Shown here piece by piece: positions 43,765 through 56,072 of a stretch of 64,000 nucleotides of DNA. Origin of the DNA: Panax quinquefolius (taxonomy: Eukaryota > Streptophyta > Magnoliopsida > Apiales > Araliaceae); assembly GCA_020205615.1 (NCBI GenBank), contig JAINUW010000728.1:349296-413295 (forward strand). Direction: 5' to 3'. Positions within the stretch are counted from its first letter, which is position 1. Each line of letters begins with the position of its first letter. Below the pieces are notes generated by a model. That model was given only the letters and a program-made list of their open reading frames with translations. It was not told where the DNA came from and ran no database searches. The position numbers and the translations under genes are program-made.

Positions 43765-44187
43765 AACAAACTGATCGGACCGAATTATAAGGACTGGTTA
43801 AGGAAGCTGAGAATAGTCATAAATTCGTCTATCCCTGCAAATGTTGCAGAAACAGCCTCTGAGGAAGAGATTGCTACTTTTAAGAAGTGGCAAGATGATG
43901 CATTTGTGGCTCAATGCATCATGCTCGCATCCATGAGTAACGAGCTTCAGCATCAGCATGAAACCATTGATGTTCCTATTATACTGTTGCACCTCCAAGA
44001 GTTGTATGGTGAACAAAGTAGGACTGCTAGATATGAGATATCTAAGGAGCTCTTCCGATCTCGGATGACCGAGGGCACGACTATTGAGACTCATGTCCTA
44101 AAAATGATCAATTTGATTGAATGTCTTGGACAACTTGGGTTCATCATGGTTGGGGAGTTAAGTCAAGATTAAGTCTTGCAGTCACCC
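43765..44187 (+). pseudogene. Copia gag, N-terminal part
   Basis: Open from NKLIGPNYKDWLRKL (43765), the usual entry of copia gag, to a stop at 44170-44172. It includes EEEIATFKKWQDDAF, ASMSNELQHQHETID and LYGEQSRTARYEI, typical of the UBN2/copia gag domain. No initiator ATG in the expected place. The ATG at 43906 is internal. After the stop, gag-like sequence continues to 44187, where the solo LTR is inserted. Confidence 0.88.
44183..44187. repeat. Target site duplication of the solo LTR, left copy (CACCC)
   Basis: CACCC before the LTR and again at 45733-45737. Confidence 0.9.
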
Positions 44188-45732
44188 TGTTGCCTCTTTT
44201 TTAGTTCTAACAAAAGAGCTCTAACTCATGCAAGCATACATGTGTCAACAAGTAATACAGAGCAAGTAAAGTATCGATCTCACAGAGAAAGTTGTTTAAT
44301 TTAAATCACTATGCATTAATTAAATCACTATATCTATATGCTCAAACTAATGACTAAGATTGGTTTGTTACTCGACTCGCAAATAACGACTAAAACAATA
44401 ATAACGACGGAATAAATCAAATCTGGAGATAATGGGATCCTAACTTCATTTAATATTTCATTCAATCACCACTATCATGCATGACTTGTTAACATATCAC
44501 AGGAAAGTAAAGAGCACTAAAAGAGTCATCTGACCTACTTACACTGACATCCACAAATGATAGAGTCATGTAATCATCAATATAACCAAAATCACTATAC
44601 TATGTATATATTGAATTTAAGTTCAAGCCTTTATTTAACTCATACGGTGAAAAAAAGATATGTCTACAGTCCCATCATATAATATAAAACCATAAAATTT
44701 CATACAATATACTATCATGATTACAATCCATACTTGCATGTTCATTGTCAATTCCATACAATCGAAATGAATGGTGATCAAGCATTCATACATTCAAAAT
44801 AATCATGATAGACATCCCATGTGATATGTAAAACAATCCAGCATTTAAGCATGCAATCAAACTACATATTAAAATCCGTTAGAATCCCATAATGGAGTTT
44901 AGTTCATGACTGAGCCAAAAACCATTATGGGGTCAAATCTAAACATGATTAATAAACAAACAACTGAATGATGAAAGGTAGAAATGATCAAACCCAATTG
45001 CTGAATATAATTCACTATTCAAATCCTCATATGAATCCAGCAAATACTAATAATAATCCACTCTAGTAGAAAATCCCAAAAAGAAGTAGAAAAGTAGAGT
45101 TTTGGCCTCCATCTACATTGGAATCTCCCCCCCCCCAGAGAGTAAAACCTAGTTAAGATGTTAAAAATAAATCAAAATTGAATAATTCTAAATTATCCCC
45201 CTGACACCAGTCAGAAAAATCATTTAAAAACCAATTACAACCATTTTAATTAAACATTAAAATAAATAAATTTCAAGATTAGTCAAGATCGGCAGCAGCA
45301 CAAGATTTCCCGATGTAATCCTCACATGAAGGCTGACTTGCAAGTATGTCATGATGTCCAGTCGAGTACTCGTGTGAGCACGTGTCTCCAAGCCTATCTC
45401 GCCGCCATGACTTTCGCAGAATGTGATTCCCGGTTTCACTATTTGAATCTGCTTACGTCTGCTTTGCTCATTCCTTTGTTCATGCTTACTTAGTCTCCTT
45501 GATCCACATGCCACGCATCCACAGCTTGTGCCTCGCTTCATGCGGTCATTCGCCTGTGCCCTCTAAGTTCACCAAATTAGGCATTTTCCTGCACTTTTCC
45601 ACCAAAAGGAGTTTTAAGTATATGCAATGCAAACTAACATGAAATGCAACTAAAACACACAAAAATGTACTTGAGATGGGCGTAGTTCGCATGAATTGGT
45701 ACTCAATAAGTAGGTATAAAACCCACTTATCA
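44188..45732 (-). repeat. Solo LTR of family B (Athila-like) inside copia gag (1545 bp)
   Basis: Reverse complement of the element B LTR: plus-strand start TGTTGCCTCTTTTTTAGTTC and end AAAACCCACTTATCA. A perfect CACCC duplication on both sides shows a complete insertion followed by LTR-LTR recombination that removed the internal region. It is more diverged from the element B LTRs than those are from each other. A C10 run lies at 45127-45136. The 94-codon ORF at 45257-45541 is not a gene. Confidence 0.93.
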
Positions 45733-45737
45733 CACCC
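45733..45737. repeat. Target site duplication of the solo LTR, right copy (CACCC)
   Basis: Identical to 44183-44187. Confidence 0.9.
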
Positions 45738-46590
45738 CAGACACCTTCTAATAATTTGTTATGAATTTTCACATAAATAAGGTTGATGTCAGCTTGCCTA
45801 AATTATTTAACATGTTGAAAATTACTGAAGGTCACTTCTCATCCAAGAAGGATAATGTCTTAATGGTGGATGATTCTTCCAAGAAAAGGAAGAGGCCTAA
45901 GGTATCTTTTGAAAAAGAAGAAATCCAAGATGGCTAAAGGCAAAGGGAAAAAGAAAGACAATAAGAAACCTGATCCAGATAGCAAAGGAATTTGTTTCCA
46001 TTGCAACAAGTCGGGTCCTTGGAAAAGGAATTGCAAGGATTATCTTGTGAAACAAAAGCAGAAGAAGCTTGCAGAAGCTTCGACTCCTAATCAAGGTTTT
46101 TTTATGATTGAAGTTAATTTTTCTGAAAGTCAAAGTTTTACTTGGGTATTGGATACTGGTTGTGGTTCTCATATATGTAATAATATGCATGGATTGGTCA
46201 GAAGTAAAAAGCTGAACAAGGATAAGGTCATTCTATGACTGGGAAATGGAACAAAGGTTGCTGTATTAGCTGTACGGACTTATTGTTTAGCACTGCCTAT
46301 GGGCAAAACCATTAGCTTAAATAATTGTTATTTTGTTCCAATTATCATTAAAACATTATTTCTATTTTTGTATTATATATGGATGGTTTTAGTATTATAA
46401 TAAAGAACAACAGTTGTTCTATTTATAATAAATATATTTTATATGGTCTTGGAAATTTGTGAAATGGACTTTACAAACTTGACTTACATGAAAATATACT
46501 TCAAATTGAACAAACTAAGAAAAGGAAAAGAGATGATGTTAATTATCCCTACATGTGACACTGTATACTCGGTTATATTAATGCAACATG
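45738..46590 (+). pseudogene. Copia gag C-terminus, zinc knuckle and aspartic protease
   Basis: Gag resumes with FHINKVDVSLPKLFNMLKIT (about 45767), after two adjacent stops. A lysine-rich stretch follows, then the knuckle CFHCNKSGPWKRNC, where the CCHC histidine is replaced by Pro, so zinc binding is probably lost. Protease begins SFTWVLDTGCGSHICNNM, with the DTG active site present. The frame stops at 46236-46238 (before LGNGTKVAVL) and again later. The protease end to about 46590 is eroded and A+T-rich. Confidence 0.87.
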
Positions 46591-47480
46591 ATTATCCAAG
46601 TTGCTTAAAGATGGGCTCCTAGAGCTATCAGGTTATAAATCATATCCAACTTGTGAATCTTGTCTCATGGGTAAAACGACTAAATCTCCCTTTAGTGGAA
46701 TAGGAGAAAGAGTTACAGAGTTGTTAACGTTGGTACACACAAACGTATGTGGACATATGACAACGACTGCACGAGGAGGGTATTCTTATTTTATTACTTT
46801 CACTTATGATCACTCAAGATATGGATATGTTTATTTAATGAAATACAGATATGAATCCTTTAAAAAGTTCAAGGAGTTCAGAAGTGAAGTAGAGAAACAA
46901 ACTGGTAAGAGTACTAAGATTATTCGATCAGACCGAGGTGGTGAATACTTAAGAAGTTAGTTTCTCAATTATCTCAAAGAAAATGGTATAATCTCACAAT
47001 GGACTCCACCTGGGATGCCGCATTTAAACGATGTATCTGAAAGGAGAAATCAAACATTGTTAGACATGGTTCGTTCTATGATAAGCTTTACCAATCTTCC
47101 AGTTTCCTTCTGGGGATATGCCCTAGAATCAGCAGCATACCTACTTAACAAGGTGCCTACCAAATCCGTCCCTAAGACCCCATATGAGTTATGGAAAGGG
47201 AGGAAACCAAATCTTAAGCATGTTAAGACTTGGGGATGTCCAACTTATGTCACAAAATTTGAAAATGATAATCTAAAAACTAGATCAAACAAATATAGAT
47301 TCATGGGATACCCTAAACAGACTTTAAGGTATTATTTCTATCATCCAACTAATTAAAAGGTGTTTGTTACAAAACATGATGCCTTCTTGGAAAAAGAGTT
47401 TATCCTTGAATGGGTCTAGTGGGAGTATGATATATCTTGAAGTAGTTCAAGAACCACAAAATACTACGGATCAAGTCAGG
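46591..47480 (+). pseudogene. Copia integrase
   Basis: The zinc-domain cysteines are in YPTCESCLMGKTTKSPFSG (46640). The core runs 46710-46960. The first catalytic position reads VHTNVCGH, Asn where Asp is expected. The second Asp is in IIRSDRGGEY. A stop at 46958 precedes the third part, 47015-47356, with the catalytic Glu in [15 protein letters not shown], then [20 protein letters not shown] and [20 protein letters not shown]. It fades out in stops before 47505. With the Asp replaced and several stops the enzyme is dead. Confidence 0.9.
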
Positions 47481-47505
47481 TACCTAACCAATAGGAAGAA
47501 CCTAC

Positions 47506-50500
47506 TGTAGCGCCCCTAAATCCGGGTATCTTCCAACCCGACAGATGGTACTATACTATACAACATTCATACATTCATTCAATTGAAAAGTCTCAAAGAA
47601 CGAACATAACTTCTATATATTTAAAGTAATATTTACATTTCCCAGGTTCTATACCCATTACAAAGGTTCTTTGTCATAATATTAGTTACATTACAACAAT
47701 AGACCTATACTATTACAAGACAGCTTAGTAATTTGCCTTAGCTTTTCCTTTATCCTTTTTTGATCCTTCGGGACGTTCACTCTTAGCTGCATTCATATGG
47801 TTCAAGCAAGAGTGAGCATAACTAGCTCAGCAAGTATAACAATTTAATAACAATATGCTTGACACATACAAATCGTATATCTTCAATAACTGAACAATAG
47901 TTATGAAGTACTATTGATAATTCAAAATAGCACTTCATCTTTTCTTTCAAAATGTTTTACAATAACAACAGTATTGAGTAAAACATTCACTCCGGTCAGA
48001 GACCTCGAATATTCATTCTTTATTGGAAAAAAAAGGACAACCTGGAAGCAAGTTCGTAAGCCCGATATTACTTACGAGCACTTCTAGGCGATCATCCTAT
48101 TGTACTCTATGTTAATCAACACTACATCCATTAAACGTATGCACGTTTAAGCATTTGGCAACCTCACGTGCCTGTCGTTTTACCGACAAAACATTTGTTT
48201 AACATTTCAGTCTTCTTTTGAAAACCATATCAAGTAGTTGACAAAAGATAGCAACATTTGATAATACATGAATAGATTATCAATACATCAAGTCTAGCCA
48301 AAGGAATTGGCTTTAACTTCAACATACCTCAATTCATGCGAAAGAATACATAAACCTCAAAAACTTGTTCAGATTGAACTGAGACAAGAGTAGAATACTT
48401 GCCTTTAGCGTCTGCTATGGTATATTAACTTTATGTTCAAGTCGTTCAAGTCTCTACAATACATGATCACATAATGCCTTACATTAGGTCACATACAATC
48501 AAGTATGTATATGACTATATCATACCCTTCATTTCAATCTAATTGTGTATTAGATTCAGTTACTATTCGTTCCGGTTTATCATTACCCTTGCATTTATAT
48601 TTGACTAGGTTATCTCAACCTTTACATTACATTCCTTAAGGTTTAACAAAGTTTAAACAATGTTACATTACCTTCCTTAAGTTATTTTTACTTTTAATCA
48701 ATTAGCTTTCTTTTCTTTGTACTTAGAAACCATCATTACTATCCTTGTTTCGAGATCGGTGTGCATGCGCCAAATTTTATATTTTACATCTCACGTCATG
48801 CGGCGTGAGCTTATTATATCTCTCGTCCGGACTTGGCATCGCTATGGCCTTGAGTCCTTACTTAATGGCCGCATCCGCAAAGACCACACTCCAGAGGATT
48901 TTAGATCGTACATGGAAATGGGCGCCACATATATATCACTATAGTTCACGCTACTTGAACTCTTGCGAAGAGGCTCGAAACATCACTGCTCATACATTGT
49001 CATGTTTTTTTAGGGTTGGTCAGCCACAAGCGCCAACTCTCGTGCACCGTAAAACAATTTCATTTTGAATTTTGTGAACTTTTTGGACTCATAACTTCTT
49101 CGTTATAAGTCCAAATTGGCTCGCCTCAAAAGCCTATGGTTCACAAATTACGTAATCTACGTGATCATTCAAGAATTTTATCTATTTGACTTTGTTTGTT
49201 AAAATTCACCTATTGGTTCATTTTAACGAAAACGATAAACGCTTCAGGAACGCTCAATTGTCGTTCTTCTTCGCTCTAAGTCGTAATCCGGTCATTTTCG
49301 AAGTTCGCAACTCTTAAATGCCAAATATAACTTGCCTTTTATTGGAAAACAATGGTTTCGTTATTAAACACAAAATTTGACTTCCATTCCGAGAATTTTA
49401 CGAACTCGACGATATTGTCCAATCATGCAATTTCTGGCGAATCTTCATTCTTATGATTTGTTTAACATTACAAATGAATTTCATTCATTATATGAACATC
49501 TTAACATACTTGATACAACAACTTATGATCATTGTTGGATTTTGGACTTATTCTTCATGAGCTTATAACTTATCATTTTATAAACTACTTAAGATTTGAT
49601 TATTTATGACTTATGACAATTAGAGTTTCTTAATCATCATACTTTACATGTTCTTAACATATAACTTTATTTAGGTATATATGATACATATAATCATATA
49701 AGTTCTTAATTCACTTTTCTTACTAAACTCATCACAAGTTCATATTTTCATACTTAATATTCAACGTTAACTTATAATAAGTTTATAACTTTTATAAGTT
49801 CAAATGACTTATTGCCAACTTACGTGGCTTAAGTTCATTACTTACACATTCTTTTTACTTTTGTCATTCATATTCCTCAATCCAAACTTTTCTTATCAAC
49901 CTATCATGATAGAGATAGAAGATAATTGGAGAAGAGGTCTTACTCAAGTCTTTGATAAGTAGCTTCTTCTTCTTCTTCGCTTATGGAAGTTAACTTATGA
50001 TAGCTTATTCTCTCTAACACTTAAGCACTTTGTAATTGTTTAATTGCTTGAACAATTGTTAAATGGCTAACAAGGCTCTTCTATTTATAGACTTTCCAAG
50101 GTTAGGGTAGTTTAGTCTTTAAATTATCCCACCACCTTTAGCCACCTCCTTACTATTCATTAATTGCTAGCTCTAATCTTATCCTTTGCTTGACCACTAC
50201 TCATTTAACTTGGCCACCACTTATCTTGATCACCACTTGTCTTGATCACCACTTATCTTGGTCATCACACATTAACCATATTAATATGGTTTTGCCCCAT
50301 GGGTCTATTAACTCATGGATTCTAGCTTGGGCTTGGATTAATAATTCCTTGGGCTTTACATTAACAAACACTAGCTTGCTTATTAATTCAATAGTTGGGC
50401 CTTAACCTTAATTGATTCGTCCACGTAGTTCAAATACTACGACATTCTAACATTAATAGGTTATACAATGACAACCATCTTGATAACACATGGAATATGA

Positions 50501-50563
50501 TTTTATTATTATATAATTTAATAAAATCATTTTTCAATAGGATCCAATTTCTTGGCCGTTATA
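47506..50563 (-). repeat. Family C 3' LTR (3058 bp)
   Basis: Plus-strand start TGTAGCGCCCCTAAATCCGG; the end GCCGTTATA has the terminal dinucleotide changed from CA to TA. It is co-linear with the LTR at 56255-59721 except for a deletion of about 450 bases near 50417. TATA box at 50082-50089 (minus). Short ORFs such as 48745-49068 are not genes. Confidence 0.92.
50082..50089 (-). promoter_or_regulatory. TATA box, family C 3' LTR
   Basis: TATAAATA on the minus strand in GTCTATAAATAGAAGAGCC; conserved in the other copy. Confidence 0.65.
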
Positions 50564-50575
50564 TTCTTCCCCTTA
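50564..50575 (-). other. Polypurine tract of family C, unit 1
   Basis: Minus-strand AAGGGGAAGAAT-type tract immediately before the 3' LTR. Confidence 0.75.
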
Positions 50576-50610
50576 TAAAGATTCTCGGCCCCAAGAATCT
50601 CGCCTTTACT

Positions 50611-51900
50611 TTAATCAAATAGATGAGGAAAATTGTTCTTCATGTTTTCTTCTAGTTCCCACGTTGCTTCTTCAGCATCGTGGTTCTTCCATAATACCTT
50701 TACTGATGGTATTACCTTGTTCCTCAGAACTTGCTCCTTTCTATCAATAATCTGCATCGGCGACTCCTCATATGATAAGTCTTTCTCGATATGAATCGGC
50801 TCATACTCGATTACATGGTTGTAGTCCGGCTTATATGGACGTAATACAGATACGTTAAACACATTATGTATTCATTCTAGGTCTTGAGGTAATGCTATCA
50901 TATACGCTACTTCTCCCACCCGTTTTAACACCTCAAAAGGTCCTATAAACATTGGACTTAACTTTCCTTTCTTTCCAAAGCGTATCTTTCCTTTCCAGGG
51001 AGATACCTTTAGAAACACATGCGAGCCCACCTCAAACTCTCGACTTAGTCTATGTGAGTCTGCATACTTCTTCTGTCTATCCTGAGCTATGACGAGACGC
51101 ATCTGTATCAACTTTACCACATCCGCTATCTGCTGCACCAATTCTGGTCCTAGCATTCGGCGTTCTCCCAACTCATCCCAACACAAAGGTGTTCTGCATT
51201 TCCTTCCATACAAAGCTTCGTACGGCGGCATACCTATACTTGCATGATAACTGTTGTTATACGCAAACTCTACTAGTGGTAGGTGATGATCCCAACTACC
51301 CTTGAAATCCATGACGCAAGACCTCAACATGTCTTCTAACGTCTAAATTGTTCTCTCGCTCTGCCCATCGGTTTGTGGATGATAGAGCCGTGCTTAACCT
51401 CAGCTGTGTTCCCAACTGCTCTTGCAAACTCCTCCAAAATTTTGATGTGAATGATCTGACACAATCGATACCGGTACTCTATGTCTGGAAATGATTTCCT
51501 TAACATAAACTTTAGCTAACTGGTCTAAGTTATACTTGACCCTAATTGGCAAAAAGTGAGCCGACTTTGTCAACCGGTCCACTATTACACAAATCGAATC
51601 GTACCCTTTCTACGTCGTCGGAAGTCCCACCACGAAGTCCATCGTGATATGCTCCTACTTCCATTCTGGAATCTCCAATGACTGTAATAAATCACTAGGT
51701 CATTGATGTTCGGCCTTAACTTTTTGACAAGTTAAGCACCTACTCACATACTCGCTATTTCTCTCTTAATGTTTGGCCACCAAAATTTCGTCAAAAGGTC
51801 TTGATACATCTTAGTGCTACTGGGATGTATCGAAAGTACCTCGAACTATGAGCTTCTTGTAACACTTACTCCTTTAATTACGTCTCATTCGAACCCAAAT
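50611..51900 (-). pseudogene. Integrase and chromodomain-like tail, family C unit 1, broken
   Basis: The zinc-domain CLTCQ region is around 51720-51750 (frameshifted). Core pieces are at 51582-51400 (MDRLTKSAHFLPIRVKYNLD, VSIVSDH), where the second catalytic region is damaged. After a stop near 51343, 51330-50872 is open: SYHASIGMPPYEALYGRKCR, GPELVQQIADVVKL, FLKVSPWKGKIRFGKKGKLS and PFEVLKRVGEVAY. The tail 50862-50611 has QIIDRKEQVLRNKVIPSVKV and ATWELEENMKNNFPHLF, a Tekay-type chromodomain-like end that may direct insertion. Confidence 0.9.
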
Positions 51901-53412
51901 TCTTTCCTTAAATCTTTATAATCCCTCATTATCAAGACTATACTTAACCTCTTCCTTCTGGATAACCGCTTCTTCAATTGGTTACACTCATCCGCCTTGA
52001 GTTGTACCTCTCGACTCTTTTTCACGATGGTAGATTGCATCGCCATCGCAAAGAGTAAATCGCCTCGAATCACTCGGCATCTTCACTTCTATTTCCATCC
52101 TAGCCATCTCTCGTTATTAACTCATTTTGAGCCGTTAACATAGACAACTTTTCCCGACCCTTCCTACTTAAGGCGCTTAAGAACTACATTGGTTTTCCAG
52201 GTGATACAGATTTCACAATCATAATCCTTTATCAACTCTAGCCATCTTCTCTGCCTCATATTCAACTCCTTTTGAGTGAAGATATACTTTAGACTTTTAT
52301 GGTCTGTATATATCTCACATTTTTTCCCATAAAGATAATGTCTCCATATCTTTAGAGCAAACACTACCACGGCCAGTTCCAGATCATGAGTAGGATAAAC
52401 TTTCTCATAATCCTTCAACTGCCGAGATGCATACGCAATGACTTTTCCATGCTGCATAAGCACACAACCAAGTCCTCTATGCGAAGCATCACTATACACT
52501 ACAAATTTTCCGTGTCATCTGGCAATGACAAAACAGGAGCTTCACTTAATCTCTTCTTTAGTTCTTGAAAACTGTCTTCACATTTATCCATCCATACGTA
52601 TTTCACCGTCTTCCTTGTTAAATTAGTCAACGAGGTAGCTATCTTCAAAAAATCTTGGATAAATCTTCGATAGTACCCTGCTAACCCTAGGAAACTCTGC
52701 ACTTCAGTCGACATTTTCGGTTGTTCCCAATTCATTATCGCTTCCACCTTATTTGGATCCACCGAAATCCCTTCTTGGTTAATGACATGACCTAAAAGCA
52801 GACCTTTTCCACCAAAATTCACATTTGGTGAATTTTCAGATATAACTTCTCCTTCCTTAGTGTCTCCAACACTAATCTTAAGTGTTCTAAGCATAATCTT
52901 CAACGGCGCCTTAGAATAGACTAGAATATCATCGATAAACACCACGATTTAACTTGTCCAAATATAATTTGAACACTGCTCATCATATCCATAAATGTAG
53001 CTTTGGTGCATTCGTCAACCCAAATGACATCACCGTAAACTCGTAATGACCATAACGAGTCCCGAATGCGATCTTTAGTACATCTTCCTTCCTAACCTTC
53101 AACCGATGATACCTAGTCCGCAAATTTATTTTAGAAAATACTTTTCCCCTTTCAATTGATCAAAGAGATCATCGATCCGGCAATGGGTATTTATTCTTTA
53201 TCGTTAACTTGTTCAACTCCCCGATAGTCGATACAAAGCCTTAACGATCCGTCTTTATTCTTCGACAAACAACACCTCTGCTCTCTACCGGCAAAACACT
53301 TGGTTGAATGTACTTCTTGTCCAATAGTTCCCTGTAGTTGAACCATTAGTTCTTTCATTTCCACAGAGCCATACTGATGACGGTGCCCTTGAGAGGCGGT
53401 GCCGCCCGGCAT
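51901..53412 (-). pseudogene. Reverse transcriptase and RNase H, family C unit 1, broken
   Basis: The RT entry (53412-53191) is poorly kept: [20 protein letters not shown] is readable, but the SPWG region is scrambled. The palm motif [12 protein letters not shown] opens 52945-52499, followed by GHVINQEGISVDPNKVEAIM and FLGLAGYYRRFIQDF. RNase H is in 52499-52164: [40 protein letters not shown] and [12 protein letters not shown] frameshift of one base joins RT and RNase H at 52499. The spacer to integrase (52073-51885) is lysine-rich. Confidence 0.9.
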
Positions 53413-54296
53413 AAAGTGTCTATCACAAATTCGATCTCCTATCCGTGGTAAACCCAGAACTCACTTGGAAATACATCCATGAATTCGGTTATTATAGGTA
53501 TTTGTTCCATGGTTGCTCCCACTCACCGGGTATCAACAACATGGCATAGGTAACCTACACAACCCTTCCTTAAAAGTTTTCTAGTTTGTGTCATCGTAAA
53601 AAGGCAACACGACGTCCGTGATTTACTACCGTAAAATACTACTAGGAGGTTGCTTCAACGTCCCGATGCTCACACATTTCTTTTGGCAATCTATAATTGC
53701 TCCATGGTTAATCAACCAATCCATTTCGAGAATTACGTCAATTCTCCTAACTTTATTCGGATCAAATCTACCGATAACTTATGACCACGTACATCTACGC
53801 AACAACTCCTATTAATATCTTCAACAGGAATTATCTCTTCGTTTGCTACCTTAATGTTCAAAGGTATAGGCAATTTTTCGGGAAATAATTCTAGTCGTCT
53901 AGCAAAATCACATGCTATAAACGAACAAGTAGCACCCAAATCAAATAGCACGTATGCATTTATATTGTTGATTGGAATAATACTTGCAACTACATCCCCC
54001 GAAGCCACCGCATCTTGGACCGTCATATTAAAAGTGAGGGCCATTGATTTCCCTGGCTGAGCTAGACCACTAATAGCTAACTTCCCGCTATTAGTTCCCT
54101 TATTTACTTCTATCCCCTTCTTCGGGCAGTTCTTTGCTATGTGGTCAGTTGATCCACATACAAAGCATCCGTGATTTTTCATCGGATTGGGATAGTTAGG
54201 CAAAATGTGCCCTTCCTGTCCACAATTATAACAAACCGTCTTTCCTTTGAGATAGACTCCAAAGTGAGTCTTCCCGCAGGTTTTACAGGCCTCCAT
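53413..54296 (-). pseudogene. Zinc knuckles and aspartic protease, family C unit 1
   Basis: Open frame 54296-53733: a Cys-rich ACKTCGKTHFGVYL, then CYNCGQEGHILPNYP (last Cys replaced by Tyr) and CFVCGSTDHIAKNC (intact CCHC). The protease active site is VLFDLGATCSFIA, with Leu where the family A proteases have Thr, so cleavage activity is doubtful. The frame breaks at 53733, and the linker to RT (53732-53413) is damaged. It overlaps the end of the gag frame by a frameshift. Confidence 0.88.
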
Positions 54297-55117
54297 CCTC
54301 CTCTTAGAGTCCCTTGTTTTACTCCGGTATTCCCAGAGTTAAAGCCCTTCCTCTTATGACCGTCGCCACTTCCACTGGGTCTTTCGGTCTTGGTTCCTCC
54401 ATCAACCTTGCCTTTGGTCTTCTTATCTTTGTGGTACTGGCTAAGAGCCTCATTCCCACCTTCGACAATTATTGCCTTTTCTAGTATAGTTCCAAGGGAA
54501 GTACTTTGGAACATAGAGATTCGTCTATAGAGCCAGGGTTTCAAGCCCTGCTCGAACCTTCTAGCCTTTCTCACTTCGGTGTCCACTTGATGTGGGAGCA
54601 AATCGTGCGATTCATTAAACTTGCAAAGATATCGGGAAGCCATCATATCCCCTTGTCTCAATTCCAGAAACCTCATCTCCATCCTCCCCTGCATACTCGT
54701 GGGAAAATAGTTCTCGAAGAAGATCTCCTTGAACCTCTCCCATGTTAGGTTTCCTATATCGGCCCTAGCCTGGTTTGCCTCCCACCAGAAGTTGGCCTCT
54801 CCTTTCATCAAATAGGTTGCAAAGGCAACCTTTTGACCATCCTCAACATTTGTTATTACAAATGCTTTCTCTATTTCTTTTACCCATGTTTGGGCTTCTA
54901 TAGGGTCCGTAGTTCCTTTGAACTCCGGCAGACCTACACTTTTGAAATCCTTAAAAGTAGTAGCTCGTACTACTCCAGGAATCACGGGTACATTAGCCCC
55001 CGTTCTATTAAATGCAGCCGTTAAAAGGTTAACAAAATCCTGCATTAGATTAACCGGACCTCCCTCCGGTTGGTTAACATTAGCGCCCTGATTTCGTTGT
55101 CTCCTTCTTGGCGGCAT
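54179..55117 (-). CDS. Gag (capsid), family C unit 1, largely open
   Basis: Preferred start ATG at 55117 (MPPRRRQRNQGANVNQ), the usual basic start of Tekay gag; an upstream in-frame ATG at 55144 adds nine residues. The capsid domain shows FKGTTDPIEAQTWVKEIEKA, VAFATYLMKGEANFWWEA, LTWERFKEIFFENYFPTSM and FLELRQGDMMASRYLCKF. It is open for 312 codons, the longest intact coding region in the window, and ends in frameshifted sequence over the zinc knuckles. Gag forms the particle. Compared with a full Gag it lacks an in-frame nucleocapsid. Confidence 0.9.
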   Translation of the reverse strand: MPPRRRQRNQGANVNQPEGGPVNLMQDFVNLLTAAFNRTGANVPVIPGVVRATTFKDFKSVGLPEFKGTTDPIEAQTWVKEIEKAFVITNVEDGQKVAFATYLMKGEANFWWEANQARADIGNLTWERFKEIFFENYFPTSMQGRMEMRFLELRQGDMMASRYLCKFNESHDLLPHQVDTEVRKARRFEQGLKPWLYRRISMFQSTSLGTILEKAIIVEGGNEALSQYHKDKKTKGKVDGGTKTERPSGSGDGHKRKGFNSGNTGVKQGTLRGGWRPVKPAGRLTLESISKERRFVIIVDRKGTFCLTIPIR

Positions 55118-55544
55118 TTTGCTGTTAAGAAAACAACACATCATTATTACTTTATTCTTGTTGGTTTGTTATTATTTGTAATAAAACAACAACTCATACT
55201 CATTACTCAACATATTCCATAAAAAGATTTATATTGATTCATAACTTGTAGTATAACACTACATTGTTTACATGACTCAACCTTAGTCGATTACATTACC
55301 ATCCCGCAATTACTTTCCAAAAATTGGGATTACAAAAGACTACCCTTTGTTATACAAAAGAGGGTTTTACGTCACTACTAGATACATAATATTTACATAT
55401 CTATTCTACTCTAGCTATTGCTAAACTACATCTGTCGTAGGGCATTCTCGAAATCTTTTATGGCGGACTAATCAATAATAACATCTCTACCGAGCAAGAT
55501 GTCTAGTTCCGCCTCGCCTCTATCTGATACCCAGCTACCTGCTG
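55118..55544 (-). other. Leader between the extra ORF and gag (family C unit 1)
   Basis: A+T-rich, no ORF of note. It runs from the stop of the coiled-coil ORF to the gag start. Confidence 0.5.
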
Positions 55545-56072
55545 CTAGAAATCTACATGAAAACTCCTATGTATATAGGACATCCTCTCCAACTTCCATT
55601 TTTTAGTCTTTAGCTCCTGCTTGAGCTCAAAGACTTCACATTTCAGCTCTAGGACCTTGTCCTTAGCTAAAACTCTATCATCATGCTCCTCTTCCCACAT
55701 TCCCTCCATGCTAGCCTTGTCCTCATGGACAGCTTGGAGTTCCTCTTTCAACTCCTTAACCTCTTGGCAGTTGTGGACATTCCTATCCAATACCGACATA
55801 AACAAGGCCTTCATCGATTCCCCCGTAGACATTTCCTCTGTAGGTGGAACCTGGTTCTCTGTAGGTGGAACCTAGTCAAAGGACATCACGTCCACCTCCT
55901 CCTCTAGCATGCCATCAAATATAGACATGTAGTCTAAATCGTCTGAGTCTCCTGACTCGATGGTCACCAACTTTGGTTCTACGGCTACGGGATTTGGTAG
56001 TATCTCTACCCGATTAACTTAATCCTCGCTCACTACCTGTATATCTCTATACATATCATTTTCTCCTGACAT
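55545..56072 (-). pseudogene. Extra ORF between PBS and gag, acidic/coiled-coil (family C)
   Basis: A 176-codon frame runs from ATG 56072 (MSGENDMYRDIQVVSED) to a stop at 55545, with two internal stops. The N-terminal half is acidic (GDSDDLDYMSIFDGMLEEEV). A duplicated VPPTEN/VPPTEE follows. The C-terminal half (open from 55832, 95 codons) is a strong coiled-coil candidate with heptad-like E/K/L spacing (KELKEELQAVHEDKASMEG; VLELKCEVFELKQELKTKKW). It lies in the leader, 430 bases before gag, in the same direction. I recognise no family. An extra 5' ORF is known in Ogre-type elements but is not standard for Tekay. Function is unknown. Confidence 0.5.

Larger units (their letters stand above)
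43765..47505 (+). mobile_element. Ty1/copia retrotransposon remnant (gag, protease, integrase), split by a solo LTR and cut by family C
   Basis: Order gag, zinc knuckle, protease, integrase, with integrase before any RT, identifies Ty1/copia. It is split at 44188-45732 by a family B solo LTR. It is cut off after integrase at 47505 by the family C LTR, so RT and RNase H are not in the window. Several in-frame stops and replaced catalytic residues make it non-functional. Confidence 0.9.
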
